A DNA stretch of 41,854 bases, from positions 1 through 41,854 of the forward strand of contig PCUD01000027.1 in NCBI GenBank assembly GCA_002786785.1. Direction: 5' to 3'. The notes under the pieces are model-generated. The model did no database searches. It had not been told where the DNA came from and saw only the letters and a list, made by a program, of their open reading frames with translations. This document shows, one piece after another, positions 7,941-18,516 of this stretch. The stretch comes from Ignavibacteriales bacterium CG18_big_fil_WC_8_21_14_2_50_31_20. GTDB lineage: Bacteria; Bacteroidota; Ignavibacteria; Ignavibacteriales; Melioribacteraceae. Numbering within the stretch: position 1 is the first letter of the stretch; the number at the start of each line of letters is the position of its first letter. The position numbers and the translations under genes are program-made.

Positions 7941-8456
7941 ATGAAAAAATTATTATTTCTTATTATAACGTCACTTCTTATTTCAACTTCTGGTTTTGCT
8001 CAAGTAAAAGATTACGAGTTGGGCTCAAGTCTTATGAATGGCAGAACTAACACGCAAGGTGGATATTTTGATTATTCTGAACCATTAAGCATAAACATTA
8101 AAGTTTCTGTTTGGGGTTTTGTGAAATATCCTGGTAGATATTTTGTTCCAATTAATACTACAGTTACTGACTTGTTAAGCTTAGCTGGCGGTCCTACGGA
8201 TGATGCTCATTTAGAAGATTTAAGGATTTATAGGGTGCTTAAAGACGGTACTAATGAATTGCATACATTTAGTTATAATGATCTTTTGTGGTCAGATAGT
8301 TTAGAGTTTAGCCAAAGACAAATTCCAAATTTGATTGCAAGCGATGTTTTAGTCATACCCGGTTCACCAAGATTATATTTTAAGGATTGGGCTTCATTAG
8401 CATTGTCTGTAATCTCAGTCTTAATTTCTTTATCAATATTAATTTTAAGGATATAG
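7941..8456 (+). CDS. Short SLBB-domain protein with C-terminal membrane helix (polysaccharide export)
   Basis: I place the start at ATG 7941, giving 171 residues, because GAGGG lies just upstream and a signal peptide (MKKLLFLIITSLLISTSGFA) begins there; an in-frame TTG at 7917 would add eight residues of no clear purpose. The mature part holds one SLBB domain (VSVWGFVKYPGRYFVP ... LLSLAGGPTDDAHLEDLRIYR), the soluble ligand-binding fold of Wza-type export proteins. The canonical Poly_export domain is missing, and the protein ends in a membrane helix (about residues 150-170). It lies directly before the Wzc-like kinase, so a role in capsule or exopolysaccharide export is likely, perhaps as a periplasmic adaptor. 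Confidence 0.83.
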   Translation: MKKLLFLIITSLLISTSGFAQVKDYELGSSLMNGRTNTQGGYFDYSEPLSINIKVSVWGFVKYPGRYFVPINTTVTDLLSLAGGPTDDAHLEDLRIYRVLKDGTNELHTFSYNDLLWSDSLEFSQRQIPNLIASDVLVIPGSPRLYFKDWASLALSVISVLISLSILILRI

Positions 8457-8465
8457 GGTAATATT

Positions 8466-10721
8466 GTGAATAACGGCTTAAATAATAATGGTGCTGGATT
8501 TGAAGTAGAAGAAACTAATTCACTTAAAGATTATGTTAATTTAATTAAACTAAATCTTATTCCAATTCTTTTAATTACGTTTACTGGTTTAACAGTTGCA
8601 ATAATTTTTGCAATTATTTCAAAAGATATTTATACTGCTTCAACTTCACTTAAAATTGCCAAGCCCAATGGTGGTGGTATTCTAGATGCTCCTTTGCTTC
8701 CCGAATTTTCTGATTTTGGAAATGATAGGTTTATTGCTAACGAAATTGAAATATTAAAAAGCTACAGATTGCGAACAATTGTTGCTACTTCTTTAATAGA
8801 TTCGTTTAACGTTATTGCACAACCAGATAGTTTTTATAATATATTTGATAGAAGTATTGATTTTGATAGGGAAGCATATAAACTTAAAAATATTAATGAT
8901 TTAGTATTGATGCTTGAAGATACAAAAATTGAACAAAAACGCGGATTAGATATTGTTACAATTTCTTATGAATCTCATTCACCTTTTGAAGCAAGATTAA
9001 TTACAAATGCTTATGCAGATGCTTATGAAAATTTGAGTTTAAAATATACTAGACAACAACTCACTACAGTAGTTCAGTTTTTAAAAGAGCAACGAAAAGA
9101 TAAATATAGTGCACTTTTAGAGGTTGAAGAAAAAATTAAAACTTTCCAAGTTGAAGGTGGAATAATTGCTCTTGATGAACAAGCTAAAGCATTAATTGAT
9201 ATGCTATCTACTTTTGAATCGCAAAGAGATGCTGCAGCTATTGAAATGATGGCAACTGAAAAAATGGTTAATTCTTACAAAACCGAAATAAATAGATTAA
9301 ATCCGAGTATTAGCAAATACATTGAAAGCTTTGCAACTAAACCTAAAATGAAAGGGCTTCAAGAGCAAATTGCTCAATTAGAAATGCAAAGAGATTTAGC
9401 AATTTCTGATTCCTCAGTTACAATTGAATCGGAAGCTAAATTAATTAGTGAAACAAATAAAAGAATAGCTGAGCTAAAAATTGAGCTTAATAAAGAACTT
9501 GAAACATACAAACAATCTATATTTGCAGCTTCTCCTGAAGAACTAAAAGAACTTTCTATTTCATTGCTAGAAGCCGAAGTTAAATATGAATCACTAAAAA
9601 GTACAATAAGCAAGACTAAAGAAATAGTAAATCAATACGAAGCACGTTTTAATGAACTTCCAAAACAGACGATAAGTTTAGCTAGATTAACTCGTGAATT
9701 AAATGCAAATGAAAAGCTGTATCTTTTAGTTGAAGAAAAATATCAAGAATCTTTAATTGTTGAACAGTCAACTGCTGGAAATGTTTTAATTATTGATCCA
9801 GCAATTAGACCATTACTCCCATCTAAACCTAATAGAAAACTTATTGTTTTAATTGGACTAATACTAGGAATGGGAATTGGCTTTGCATTTGCTTTTATAA
9901 AAGATTTTCTTGATAATACTGTTAAAACACCCGAAGATATTCAAAAGAAAAATATCAATGTTCTTGGATGGATTCCTAAAATTGAAGGAATTACACTTAA
10001 TAAGGAGTTTGAGTTTATTATTGCCAAAAAATCAGATTCAATTTATAGTGAGGCTTTTAGAGCATTAAGAACAAAAATACAATTTGCAAAAATTGATAAA
10101 AAAAGTATAAATACAATTCACGTTACTTCCTCTACACCTTCTGAAGGTAAAACTACCGTTTCTGTTAACATTGCTGGTAGTTTTGCACAAACAAACAGAA
10201 AAACTGTAATTGTTGATTGTGATTTAAGAAAACCTAGAATGCACAAAGTATTTGCATCACAAAGGTTTCCGGGATTTACAGATTATTTTTTAGGTGAAGC
10301 AACTTTTGAATCAATAGTTCATAAATCAGAACTCCCAAATCTTGATTTTATTACTGCTGGAACAATTCCACCAAATCCATCAGAAATATTAGGTTCTCAG
10401 CAAATGTTAGCTTTTATTGATAAATTGAAAGTGATTTATGATTTGGTTGTAATTGACTCGCCACCAATCATTGCAGTAACAGATTCTGAAATTTTATCAA
10501 GAATTGCTGATGCATCTATTCTTGTAGCTTCTGCTGGTGAAACAGATATTGAGTTAATGACAAAAGCTGTTGATTTAATGCGTCACGAAAATAAATCATT
10601 CATTGGTGTTGTTTTAAATAAATTTAGTTATCGTAGTGGTTATGGTTCATACTATAAATATTACTACTATTATTCTCACAACAGAGATAATTCAAAAGTT
10701 AAACATAAAACAACAGTATAA
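8466..10721 (+). CDS. Wzz/Wzc-like polysaccharide co-polymerase with BY-kinase domain
   Basis: Inner-membrane bacterial tyrosine kinase that regulates polysaccharide chain length and export. Start is GTG with AGGG about seven bases upstream. The Wzz-type N-terminal helix is at about 30-51, a long periplasmic coiled coil spans about 200-430, and the second helix is at about 458-478. The cytoplasmic kinase has Walker A STPSEGKTT (556-564), Walker A' VIVDCDLRKP (581-590) and Walker B LVVIDSP (660-666). The C-terminal tail has nine tyrosines between 722 and 736, the usual autophosphorylation cluster. The gene ends at a strong terminator. Other genes for a Wzx/Wzy pathway are not in the window. 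Confidence 0.93.
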   Translation: MNNGLNNNGAGFEVEETNSLKDYVNLIKLNLIPILLITFTGLTVAIIFAIISKDIYTASTSLKIAKPNGGGILDAPLLPEFSDFGNDRFIANEIEILKSYRLRTIVATSLIDSFNVIAQPDSFYNIFDRSIDFDREAYKLKNINDLVLMLEDTKIEQKRGLDIVTISYESHSPFEARLITNAYADAYENLSLKYTRQQLTTVVQFLKEQRKDKYSALLEVEEKIKTFQVEGGIIALDEQAKALIDMLSTFESQRDAAAIEMMATEKMVNSYKTEINRLNPSISKYIESFATKPKMKGLQEQIAQLEMQRDLAISDSSVTIESEAKLISETNKRIAELKIELNKELETYKQSIFAASPEELKELSISLLEAEVKYESLKSTISKTKEIVNQYEARFNELPKQTISLARLTRELNANEKLYLLVEEKYQESLIVEQSTAGNVLIIDPAIRPLLPSKPNRKLIVLIGLILGMGIGFAFAFIKDFLDNTVKTPEDIQKKNINVLGWIPKIEGITLNKEFEFIIAKKSDSIYSEAFRALRTKIQFAKIDKKSINTIHVTSSTPSEGKTTVSVNIAGSFAQTNRKTVIVDCDLRKPRMHKVFASQRFPGFTDYFLGEATFESIVHKSELPNLDFITAGTIPPNPSEILGSQQMLAFIDKLKVIYDLVVIDSPPIIAVTDSEILSRIADASILVASAGETDIELMTKAVDLMRHENKSFIGVVLNKFSYRSGYGSYYKYYYYYSHNRDNSKVKHKTTV

Positions 10722-10727
10722 TTTTAT

Positions 10728-10748
10728 AAGCCCTCATTTTGAGGGCTT
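10728..10748 (+). terminator. Rho-independent-like terminator after the Wzc-like gene
   Basis: Perfect 8-bp stem AAGCCCTC/GAGGGCTT with a 5-base loop, starting seven bases after the kinase stop, followed by a T-rich stretch. It separates the kinase from the decarboxylase-like gene, which therefore probably needs its own promoter or read-through. Confidence 0.8.
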
Positions 10749-10769
10749 TGTTATTTTGGTAGAATTAAA

Positions 10770-11699
10770 ATGAAAACAGCAGTTATTACCGGTGGAGCTG
10801 GATTTTTAGGATCTCATTTATGCGATAAATTAATTTCGAATAATATTAATGTTATTTGTATTGATAATCTACTTACCGGAAGTTTTAATAATATTTCCCA
10901 CCTTTTCGAAAGTAATTTATTCAAATTTGTAAAACATGATGTTACAAATTATGTTCACATTTCTGAAAAAGTTGATTATGTTTTGCATTTTGCATCTCCA
11001 GCAAGTCCAAGTGATTATCTTAATTATCCTATTCAAACTCTTAAAGTTGGTTCATTAGGCACGCATAATGCTCTTGGACTTGCAAAAGCCAAGAATGCTA
11101 CATTCTTACTAGCATCAACATCAGAAGTGTATGGAGATCCTTTGGTTCACCCGCAAAACGAGGATTATTGGGGTAATGTAAATCCTATTGGACCACGCGG
11201 TGTGTATGATGAAGCAAAAAGGTTTGCCGAAGCACTAACAATGGCATATCACAGATATCACAATATTGATACTCGAATTGTGAGAATTTTTAACACTTAT
11301 GGTCCAAGAATGCGAGTAAATGATGGACGAGCATTACCTACTTTTATTTCACAGGCTTTAAATGAAAAGGATTTAACAGTTTTTGGCAATGGTGAACAAA
11401 CACGCAGTTTTTGTTTTGTTACTGATTTAATTGATGGAATTTATAAATTAATATTATCAAACGAAAACAATCCTATAAATATTGGTAATCCAAAAGAGAT
11501 TACAATAAATGAAATTGCCAAAGAAATAATTAAACTTTCAAATAGTAAAAGCAAAATTGTTTATAAAGATTTACCAATAGATGATCCAAAAGTAAGACAA
11601 CCAGATATTTCCAAAGCTAAAAAAGTTCTAAATTGGACTCCAATCATAACAAGAAAAGAAGGCTTTGAAATTACTATCAAATATTTCAAAGAATTATAA
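10770..11699 (+). CDS. NAD-dependent sugar epimerase/dehydratase, UDP-glucuronate decarboxylase-like
   Basis: Extended short-chain dehydrogenase that most resembles UDP-xylose synthase, which oxidises and decarboxylates UDP-glucuronate to UDP-xylose. Visible features are the NAD motif [10 protein letters not shown] (residues 7-16), [33 protein letters not shown] with the catalytic pair Tyr146 and Lys150, and [15 protein letters not shown] replaces the more common YDEGK. Length 309 is normal for the bacterial soluble form. It fits the polysaccharide genes just upstream as a source of a nucleotide-sugar. A dTDP-glucose 4,6-dehydratase-like activity is a less likely alternative. Confidence 0.88.
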   Translation: MKTAVITGGAGFLGSHLCDKLISNNINVICIDNLLTGSFNNISHLFESNLFKFVKHDVTNYVHISEKVDYVLHFASPASPSDYLNYPIQTLKVGSLGTHNALGLAKAKNATFLLASTSEVYGDPLVHPQNEDYWGNVNPIGPRGVYDEAKRFAEALTMAYHRYHNIDTRIVRIFNTYGPRMRVNDGRALPTFISQALNEKDLTVFGNGEQTRSFCFVTDLIDGIYKLILSNENNPINIGNPKEITINEIAKEIIKLSNSKSKIVYKDLPIDDPKVRQPDISKAKKVLNWTPIITRKEGFEITIKYFKEL

Positions 11700-11723
11700 T
11701 TTACCTTCAAATAAAATTAAAAT

Positions 11724-11755
11724 AAAACCCCAACAATTAAATTTGTTGGGGTTTT
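11724..11755. terminator. Bidirectional terminator between the decarboxylase-like gene and groEL
   Basis: Perfect 13-bp inverted repeat AAAACCCCAACAA/TTGTTGGGGTTTT around a 6-base loop, with A-rich and T-rich flanks on both sides. The flanking genes converge, so it can end both transcripts. Confidence 0.88.
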
Positions 11756-11779
11756 GTTTTTAATAATTTGGGGGGAAAA

Positions 11780-13477
<1,698 letters not shown>

Positions 13478-13508
13478 TCAGAAATAGATTCAAAAACGAA
13501 TAAAAATA

Positions 13509-13535
13509 TTAGCACTCATAAATACAGAGTGCTAA
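13509..13535 (-). promoter_or_regulatory. CIRCE operator (HrcA binding site) upstream of groEL
   Basis: TTAGCACTC, nine bases, GAGTGCTAA: an exact match to the CIRCE consensus on which the HrcA repressor binds. It is 97 bases before the groEL ATG. Read on the minus strand, TTAGCA and TAATAT lie 18 bases apart across the element and could be the -35 and -10 boxes, so bound HrcA would block the promoter; this promoter reading is only a suggestion. Confidence 0.95.
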
Positions 13536-13593
13536 TATATGAATGATTTATGAGAAGTCAAAGAGAAACAAATTTAATAATGATTAAAAATTA

Positions 13594-13851
13594 TTACCAC
13601 TTTTTTTCTTCCTTAGCAGTAAGCATTTCAATAATTCGTCTTCTCAATTTTAGTAGTTGATAAATTAATTCCGCTAAACCCGCACAAATGGAAAAAGAGA
13701 GTAATCCAGCAAGAAAAATCCAAAGTGCATTAAAATAATCTGAATCGGACATGTAAAAAATAGAAGTGAAAATAGCAATAATAAATATTAGTATTCCAAC
13801 TACAACAAGCATTGTTCCAACTGGGCTATATATTTTTGATCTACTTACCAT
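13594..13851 (-). CDS. Small two-helix membrane protein, function unknown
   Basis: An 85-residue protein with two hydrophobic helices (about 10-33 and 41-66). The short N-terminus carries SRSKIYSPVG, and a basic/acidic cytoplasmic-type tail follows (LLKLRRRIIEMLTAKEEKKW). AGGAG lies about 10 bases before the ATG. It follows the double-HTH regulator by 57 bases on the same strand and precedes the groEL CIRCE region. No family is recognised. It may be co-transcribed with the regulator. Coding status is supported by the RBS, membrane topology and gene packing. Confidence 0.65.
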   Translation of the reverse strand: MVSRSKIYSPVGTMLVVVGILIFIIAIFTSIFYMSDSDYFNALWIFLAGLLSFSICAGLAELIYQLLKLRRRIIEMLTAKEEKKW

Positions 13852-13908
13852 AAATTTATTCTCCTATCCAAAATATTTGGGAAATTGTTAATTGGTAAAA
13901 TGAATAAA

Positions 13909-14439
13909 TTATTTAATTGAATTAACAATATGAGATATTTTTGAAATTTTTGCTTGTAATTCCTTTACTTCTAATTCTAACTTATAAATTTTATAACTTT
14001 CAATAGATTCAGAATTTCCTAGCAACCAGTTGATATCACATCCTGCTTTCATAAATCTAATTAGTATTTTAGATCCTGGTTCTCTGTTTTTAGAAATATA
14101 TTGTTGAAGTTGTTGAGGTGAAATATTTAAGGCATGGGCAAGTGCTTTAAGAGTGTTAAATTTACGTTTTGCAAAAGTACGTATTCTTTCACCAATCCCA
14201 TTTGTTAATTTATCTTCGTCAAATAGGTCAGGGTCGGTAGTGTTAAAATCAAAAGCCAATTCAAATTGGTAAGATTCTATAGCCGAATTAATAGCATCAT
14301 ATAATTCATCATCAAATGTTGAATCATTTTCGAGAAAATAAATCAATTGATTCTGCTTAATTTGGAGTTTATCAGCTAACCAATGAATACTAATTCCTAA
14401 TGAATTTATTCTATGCTTAATATCTTCTCTTTTGTTCAT
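13909..14439 (-). CDS. XRE-like regulator with two helix-turn-helix segments and a coiled coil
   Basis: A 176-residue putative DNA-binding protein. Residues 12-55 (ISIHWLADKLQIKQNQLIYFL) form a first HTH-like unit. Residues 82-142 form a clear XRE/Cro-CI unit: GERIRTFAKRKF, then LKALAHALNISPQQLQQYIS, then REP and DINWLLGNSE, the last being the usual end of phage-repressor-type HTH domains. Residues 147-176 look like a heptad-rich coiled coil for oligomerisation. No peptidase or sensor domain is present. An inverted repeat lies 35-48 bases upstream of its start and could be its own operator. The target genes are unknown; the small membrane protein and groEL are downstream. Confidence 0.75.
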   Translation of the reverse strand: MNKREDIKHRINSLGISIHWLADKLQIKQNQLIYFLENDSTFDDELYDAINSAIESYQFELAFDFNTTDPDLFDEDKLTNGIGERIRTFAKRKFNTLKALAHALNISPQQLQQYISKNREPGSKILIRFMKAGCDINWLLGNSESIESYKIYKLELEVKELQAKISKISHIVNSIK

Positions 14440-14473
14440 AAATCAATTACTTTATTAATATGATTTAAATTAC

Positions 14474-14487
14474 TGTTAAATATAACA
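14474..14487. promoter_or_regulatory. Small inverted repeat upstream of the double-HTH gene, possible operator
   Basis: TGTTA-AATA-TAACA, a perfect 5-bp dyad with a 4-base spacer, 35 bases upstream of the regulator's ATG. Its position suits autoregulation. In AT-rich DNA such dyads arise by chance, so confidence is low. Confidence 0.3.
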
Positions 14488-14528
14488 ATATTTATTTAAT
14501 TAAGTCAAAATTACAAATAGAATAGCAA

Positions 14529-14560
14529 AAAAAAAGCCCGAAATAATTCGGGCTTTTTTT
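14529..14560 (-). terminator. Terminator after the 1284-residue secreted protein
   Basis: Stem AGCCCGAA/TTCGGGCT, extended by A and T runs, with a 4-base loop, lying 15 bases beyond the minus-strand stop at 14575. A-runs and T-runs on both sides make it look bidirectional, but only the minus-strand gene ends here. Confidence 0.88.
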
Positions 14561-14574
14561 GCAAATATGTTATA

Positions 14575-17500
14575 TTATTTCAATAGTAACATTTTCTTTA
14601 CTTCTACTTTTTTATCTGCTTGTAATCTATAAATATATGTTCCACTTGCAAGTTGACTTGCATTAAAACTAAATTTATAAACTCCAGCACTCATAACTTG
14701 ATTATTTACTAATCTTGCAACTTCACGTCCAAGAATATCATAAATAATTAAGTTTACTTCTGCTTGAGCAGGTAATCCAAATTGAATTGTTGTTGAAGGG
14801 TTGAATGGGTTTGGATAGTTTTGATCAACAAAGAATTCTTTTGGAATAAATCCTTCACCTAAAATACCAGTAGCTTTATCAATAAATGTAACCATTAAAG
14901 TATCAACACTAGAGATAATTCCTTCTGCAGGATTTGTACTTACAGTTCTTAAAGCTAACTTAACAGCTAAAGAATCAGTTCCAGTTTTTTGAATTAATTT
15001 TACTAGGTCAACACCACTAAAAGTAATAGTTGTATCTGCACCATTACTATTAGAAAGTTTTTCAGATAATGAAGCACCTGTTTCTGGATTAATAACAACA
15101 AATTGGTAAATTAAAGATTGACCATTGAAATCAACGGTTGGATGCCATGACATAGTATAAGCGCCAGCTGAATCAGTAACTTCCAAAACACTGTTATCAT
15201 ACGCTCTTGTTTCATCTGTAAAGAAGAAATAAGGAGAAGGAGCTGCTGCAACATTTTGAGCAATATCAGTATAATATCGAGGTATTACTTGATATCCATT
15301 ATTTGGAGGAGTAGCAGTAGAATATTGAGTTGCAACACCTACTAAATCTATTGGATAAACAGGTTCTGTTTGTCCAGCAAGATCAAGGTCTTTATCAACT
15401 CTCATAGTAAAGTTTGTATACCCATCCCAAACATTAATATTTGCATTGCTTCCTGCAGCAGGCCAAGCATCACCATTACCAGAATTTGCTAAAGCTTTTA
15501 TTTTAACAAGTGTGCTTTCGTATTTTTCACCATTAGCTACTAATTCAGCAGCAGTTACAACTTTTGGATCTGGAACAGTTCCAGCGCCAACTCTAATTAT
15601 ATCTTCTTTAGCAGCTACAACTATTTCTGTTAATCCGTTAAAATTATCAACAGCACCAGTAATAAGTAGTAAATCACCAACATTTGTGTAGATTGAATCA
15701 ACACTTGAATAAATATTTATACCACCAGTAGCATCTTGAATGTTAATACTTAGTGAAAATAAAGAGTTAATAGTAGGAGAAATAACAACACCTTGAACAG
15801 TAACTACTTCACCAACTCTATCAGCAATAAAATCGCCATTAGCATCAACTTTAACAGCTGCAATTGTTTCAGCTTGTACTTTTTGTAGGTCAAGAATAGT
15901 AATTGGGAAAAGAGCACCGTCTCTAGGGATACCAGAGTATGCAATTTCCAAATCAGCATCATCATCGAGATTACCTATAGAAATAATATCAGCTTGATTT
16001 GCAGCAGCAACACCTAACTCATCGATTTTATCAGCAGCATAGTTTGCTGGATCAGTGATATCACCACCTCGGTACTCTAATCTATAAATAGCACCTAAAC
16101 TACCTCTTGAACCGAATACAAAATCCATAAATCCGTCAGCATCTATATCACCAGCAGCTGCACCGTTCAATTGAACCGCACCAAGATCTCCAAGATCAGC
16201 AATTTTTGTTGATTTTAAACCGCCACCAGTCTGTTGTAATAAATATACATCACCAGTTCCTGAAGAACCCCAAGCACCAACAACAATCTCATCTATTCCA
16301 TCTCCATCTATATCTGCTGATGCAGAGCCTTTAAATGATCCGGCTGTTCCAACTGCACCTTTTAATGTAGGAAGAACTTGCCATTTGTTATTAGTATATT
16401 TTACAGGGAATACATTACCACTGCCATCGAAACCATATACGGTATTACCAATAACGTTTACGTCATATTTTGTACCTGAACCAACGTTACCTGTTGAATA
16501 ATCAACCACAATTATAGGTATTGGTGTTCCTTCAATGCCACGCGGAACTCCAGAGTACATAACTTCGGCGTTACCATCACCGTCAATATCAGCAACATTT
16601 ACAACATCAAATTGACCGCCAGCTTCATAATATAAACTATCAATAATTGATTCTTCATAGTTATCTATGCTAGTTATGTCACCGCCTAAATATTTTAATC
16701 TATACACAGCAGCATTTTGTGTGCTATATCCACTTCTTGAGCCATAAACAAAATCAATAAATCCATCACCATCAATGTCACCAGAAGAGCCACCGTTTAA
16801 TCTAGTTGAACCTAACGCTCCAAAATCACCAATTGTAGTTGCTTTTAATGTGTCACCATCAACTTGAAGTAATCTTACAATACTTCCACCGGACCACATA
16901 CCAACAACCATCTCTTGAACACCATTGGAATCTATATCAACAACAGAAGCACTCTTCCATGAACCACCAGGTAATAAACCAGATTGAACATTTTTTGTAA
17001 CATAAGCTCCGCTTTCGTATTTGATTGGAGTTACATTTCCACTTGATGAAATTAGATAGAAAGTATTATTCATAACAGCGCAGTCATATTGAGTTCCTGA
17101 ACCAACAACTGCACCAGCATCATCTGAAGATGCAACAAGTGACCAATTTTCAGAACCGTCAGCATTATCAGGAATATTATCAACAGAAATAATTCCAAAT
17201 TTCATTCCAGCTCTTCCAGAATATGCAATTTCTTGTTTTCCATCTTGATCAAGATCAGTAAGTACCCATTTAAATGGACGTTCATTTTCGCTACTATCTG
17301 GAACTATTGTCCATGATGCGTTAGGTTTGTACATATTACCATCAGCAACACCTAGAACATCACTTCCATCGCCAGCAGCTTCAAATATAACGACACGTGG
17401 CGGAGTTGGGTTAGTTACAGCATCAGTAGCATTTACAGGACCCCAAATCAATTCACCTTTGCCATCTTTATCCAAATCTCCGGTAGTTAAAGCAGGCCAG

Positions 17501-18429
17501 GTATTTTGGGCAGGGATTCCTAATTCAGTCATCCAAACTTCAGCCCAATCATGACCATTCCATTCGAATTTGTAAATTCTTGGAATAAGTTCATCAGCGG
17601 CATCGTTCCAGTTATCATTAACTGCATATATTTCAAGATTTCCGTCGCCGTCTAAATCTAGACCACCAATAATATTGCCAAAACCACCTGGTTCATTCTT
17701 AGACGCCATAATTGCAGCAGATCGGACAAATTCAGGATTGTTGCCTAATCCTTTGAACTCAAGAGTCCATGTTTCAGAAGCATCCCCATTATCAGGAATA
17801 TTATCTACTGAAATAATTCCAATGTAAAATTTTGTAACTCTATCAGCAAAAACAATTTCAGCTACTCCATCACTATCAACATCTTTTACAAACCATGTAA
17901 AAGGACGAAGATTTGCTTTTTCTTCATCTATCATAGACCAAGCTGAATTTGGTTTATAATTACCTGAACCATCAGGAATACCCATAATATCAGAACCATC
18001 GCCAGGTGTTTCAAATACAACAACTCTTGGTGGATTAAGATTAGCATCGGATGTATTGTTTACAGGTCCCCAGATAATTTCGCCTTTACCGTCACCATCT
18101 AAATCTGCAGTAGCTAAAGCAGGCCAAGTATTTTGAAGCGGAATTTCAAGAGTGGCACTCCAAACAGAATCCCATGTTCCACCGTTGTTTTCATATTTGT
18201 AAATTCTAGGGATAAGTTCGTTACCACTATCACCCCAATTATCATTGACTGCATAAATTTCCATTTTACCGTCACCATCTAAATCTAGACCTGAAACGAT
18301 ATTGCCGAAACCACCGTTCTCGATAGCTGGGACAGGAATAACTCCACTTCTAACAAAAGAATCTTGAGCAAAAAGACTCGTTGAAAGAAGCAAGATTAAT
18401 AAAATAATTGTACTTTTTAGTTTTATCAT
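14575..18429 (-). CDS. Large secreted protein with FG-GAP/VCBS-like repeats, OB-like domain and type IX sorting domain
   Basis: A 1284-residue secreted protein with signal peptide MIKLKSTIILLILLLSTSLFA. Residues 40-230 and 249-432 are two copies of one unit; residues 442-648 and 649-850 are two copies of another. Each unit contains three DxDxDG-type loops (for example LDLDGDGK, ADLDGDGK, ADIDGDGN), about twelve in all. Such loops bind calcium in FG-GAP/VCBS/integrin-alpha-like propellers. Residues 855-1060 look like tandem OB-like beta domains (EVVTVQGVVISP, LLLITGAV). The last ~80 residues are the Por/type IX sorting domain (NYPNPFNPSTTIQFGLP to VKKMLLLK). It is probably exported by T9SS and left on the surface or released. 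GGAGG precedes the ATG. The ligand is unknown. Confidence 0.9.
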   Translation of the reverse strand: MIKLKSTIILLILLLSTSLFAQDSFVRSGVIPVPAIENGGFGNIVSGLDLDGDGKMEIYAVNDNWGDSGNELIPRIYKYENNGGTWDSVWSATLEIPLQNTWPALATADLDGDGKGEIIWGPVNNTSDANLNPPRVVVFETPGDGSDIMGIPDGSGNYKPNSAWSMIDEEKANLRPFTWFVKDVDSDGVAEIVFADRVTKFYIGIISVDNIPDNGDASETWTLEFKGLGNNPEFVRSAAIMASKNEPGGFGNIIGGLDLDGDGNLEIYAVNDNWNDAADELIPRIYKFEWNGHDWAEVWMTELGIPAQNTWPALTTGDLDKDGKGELIWGPVNATDAVTNPTPPRVVIFEAAGDGSDVLGVADGNMYKPNASWTIVPDSSENERPFKWVLTDLDQDGKQEIAYSGRAGMKFGIISVDNIPDNADGSENWSLVASSDDAGAVVGSGTQYDCAVMNNTFYLISSSGNVTPIKYESGAYVTKNVQSGLLPGGSWKSASVVDIDSNGVQEMVVGMWSGGSIVRLLQVDGDTLKATTIGDFGALGSTRLNGGSSGDIDGDGFIDFVYGSRSGYSTQNAAVYRLKYLGGDITSIDNYEESIIDSLYYEAGGQFDVVNVADIDGDGNAEVMYSGVPRGIEGTPIPIIVVDYSTGNVGSGTKYDVNVIGNTVYGFDGSGNVFPVKYTNNKWQVLPTLKGAVGTAGSFKGSASADIDGDGIDEIVVGAWGSSGTGDVYLLQQTGGGLKSTKIADLGDLGAVQLNGAAAGDIDADGFMDFVFGSRGSLGAIYRLEYRGGDITDPANYAADKIDELGVAAANQADIISIGNLDDDADLEIAYSGIPRDGALFPITILDLQKVQAETIAAVKVDANGDFIADRVGEVVTVQGVVISPTINSLFSLSINIQDATGGINIYSSVDSIYTNVGDLLLITGAVDNFNGLTEIVVAAKEDIIRVGAGTVPDPKVVTAAELVANGEKYESTLVKIKALANSGNGDAWPAAGSNANINVWDGYTNFTMRVDKDLDLAGQTEPVYPIDLVGVATQYSTATPPNNGYQVIPRYYTDIAQNVAAAPSPYFFFTDETRAYDNSVLEVTDSAGAYTMSWHPTVDFNGQSLIYQFVVINPETGASLSEKLSNSNGADTTITFSGVDLVKLIQKTGTDSLAVKLALRTVSTNPAEGIISSVDTLMVTFIDKATGILGEGFIPKEFFVDQNYPNPFNPSTTIQFGLPAQAEVNLIIYDILGREVARLVNNQVMSAGVYKFSFNASQLASGTYIYRLQADKKVEVKKMLLLK

Positions 18430-18478
18430 AATACCTCCATTATGATTAGTGAATAATGAGTTAGAGAAATAAAAAATT

Positions 18479-18506
18479 AAAAGTCTGATGATATCACCAG
18501 ACTTTT
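18479..18506 (-). terminator. Terminator between the two sorting-domain genes
   Basis: AAAAGTCTG/CAGACTTTT inverted repeat with an inner partial stem around GATATC, 11 bases past the stop of the minus-strand propeller gene and only ~50 bases before the next start at 18429. It may attenuate rather than fully separate the two secreted-protein genes. Confidence 0.75.
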
Positions 18507-18516
18507 ATGTATTACA

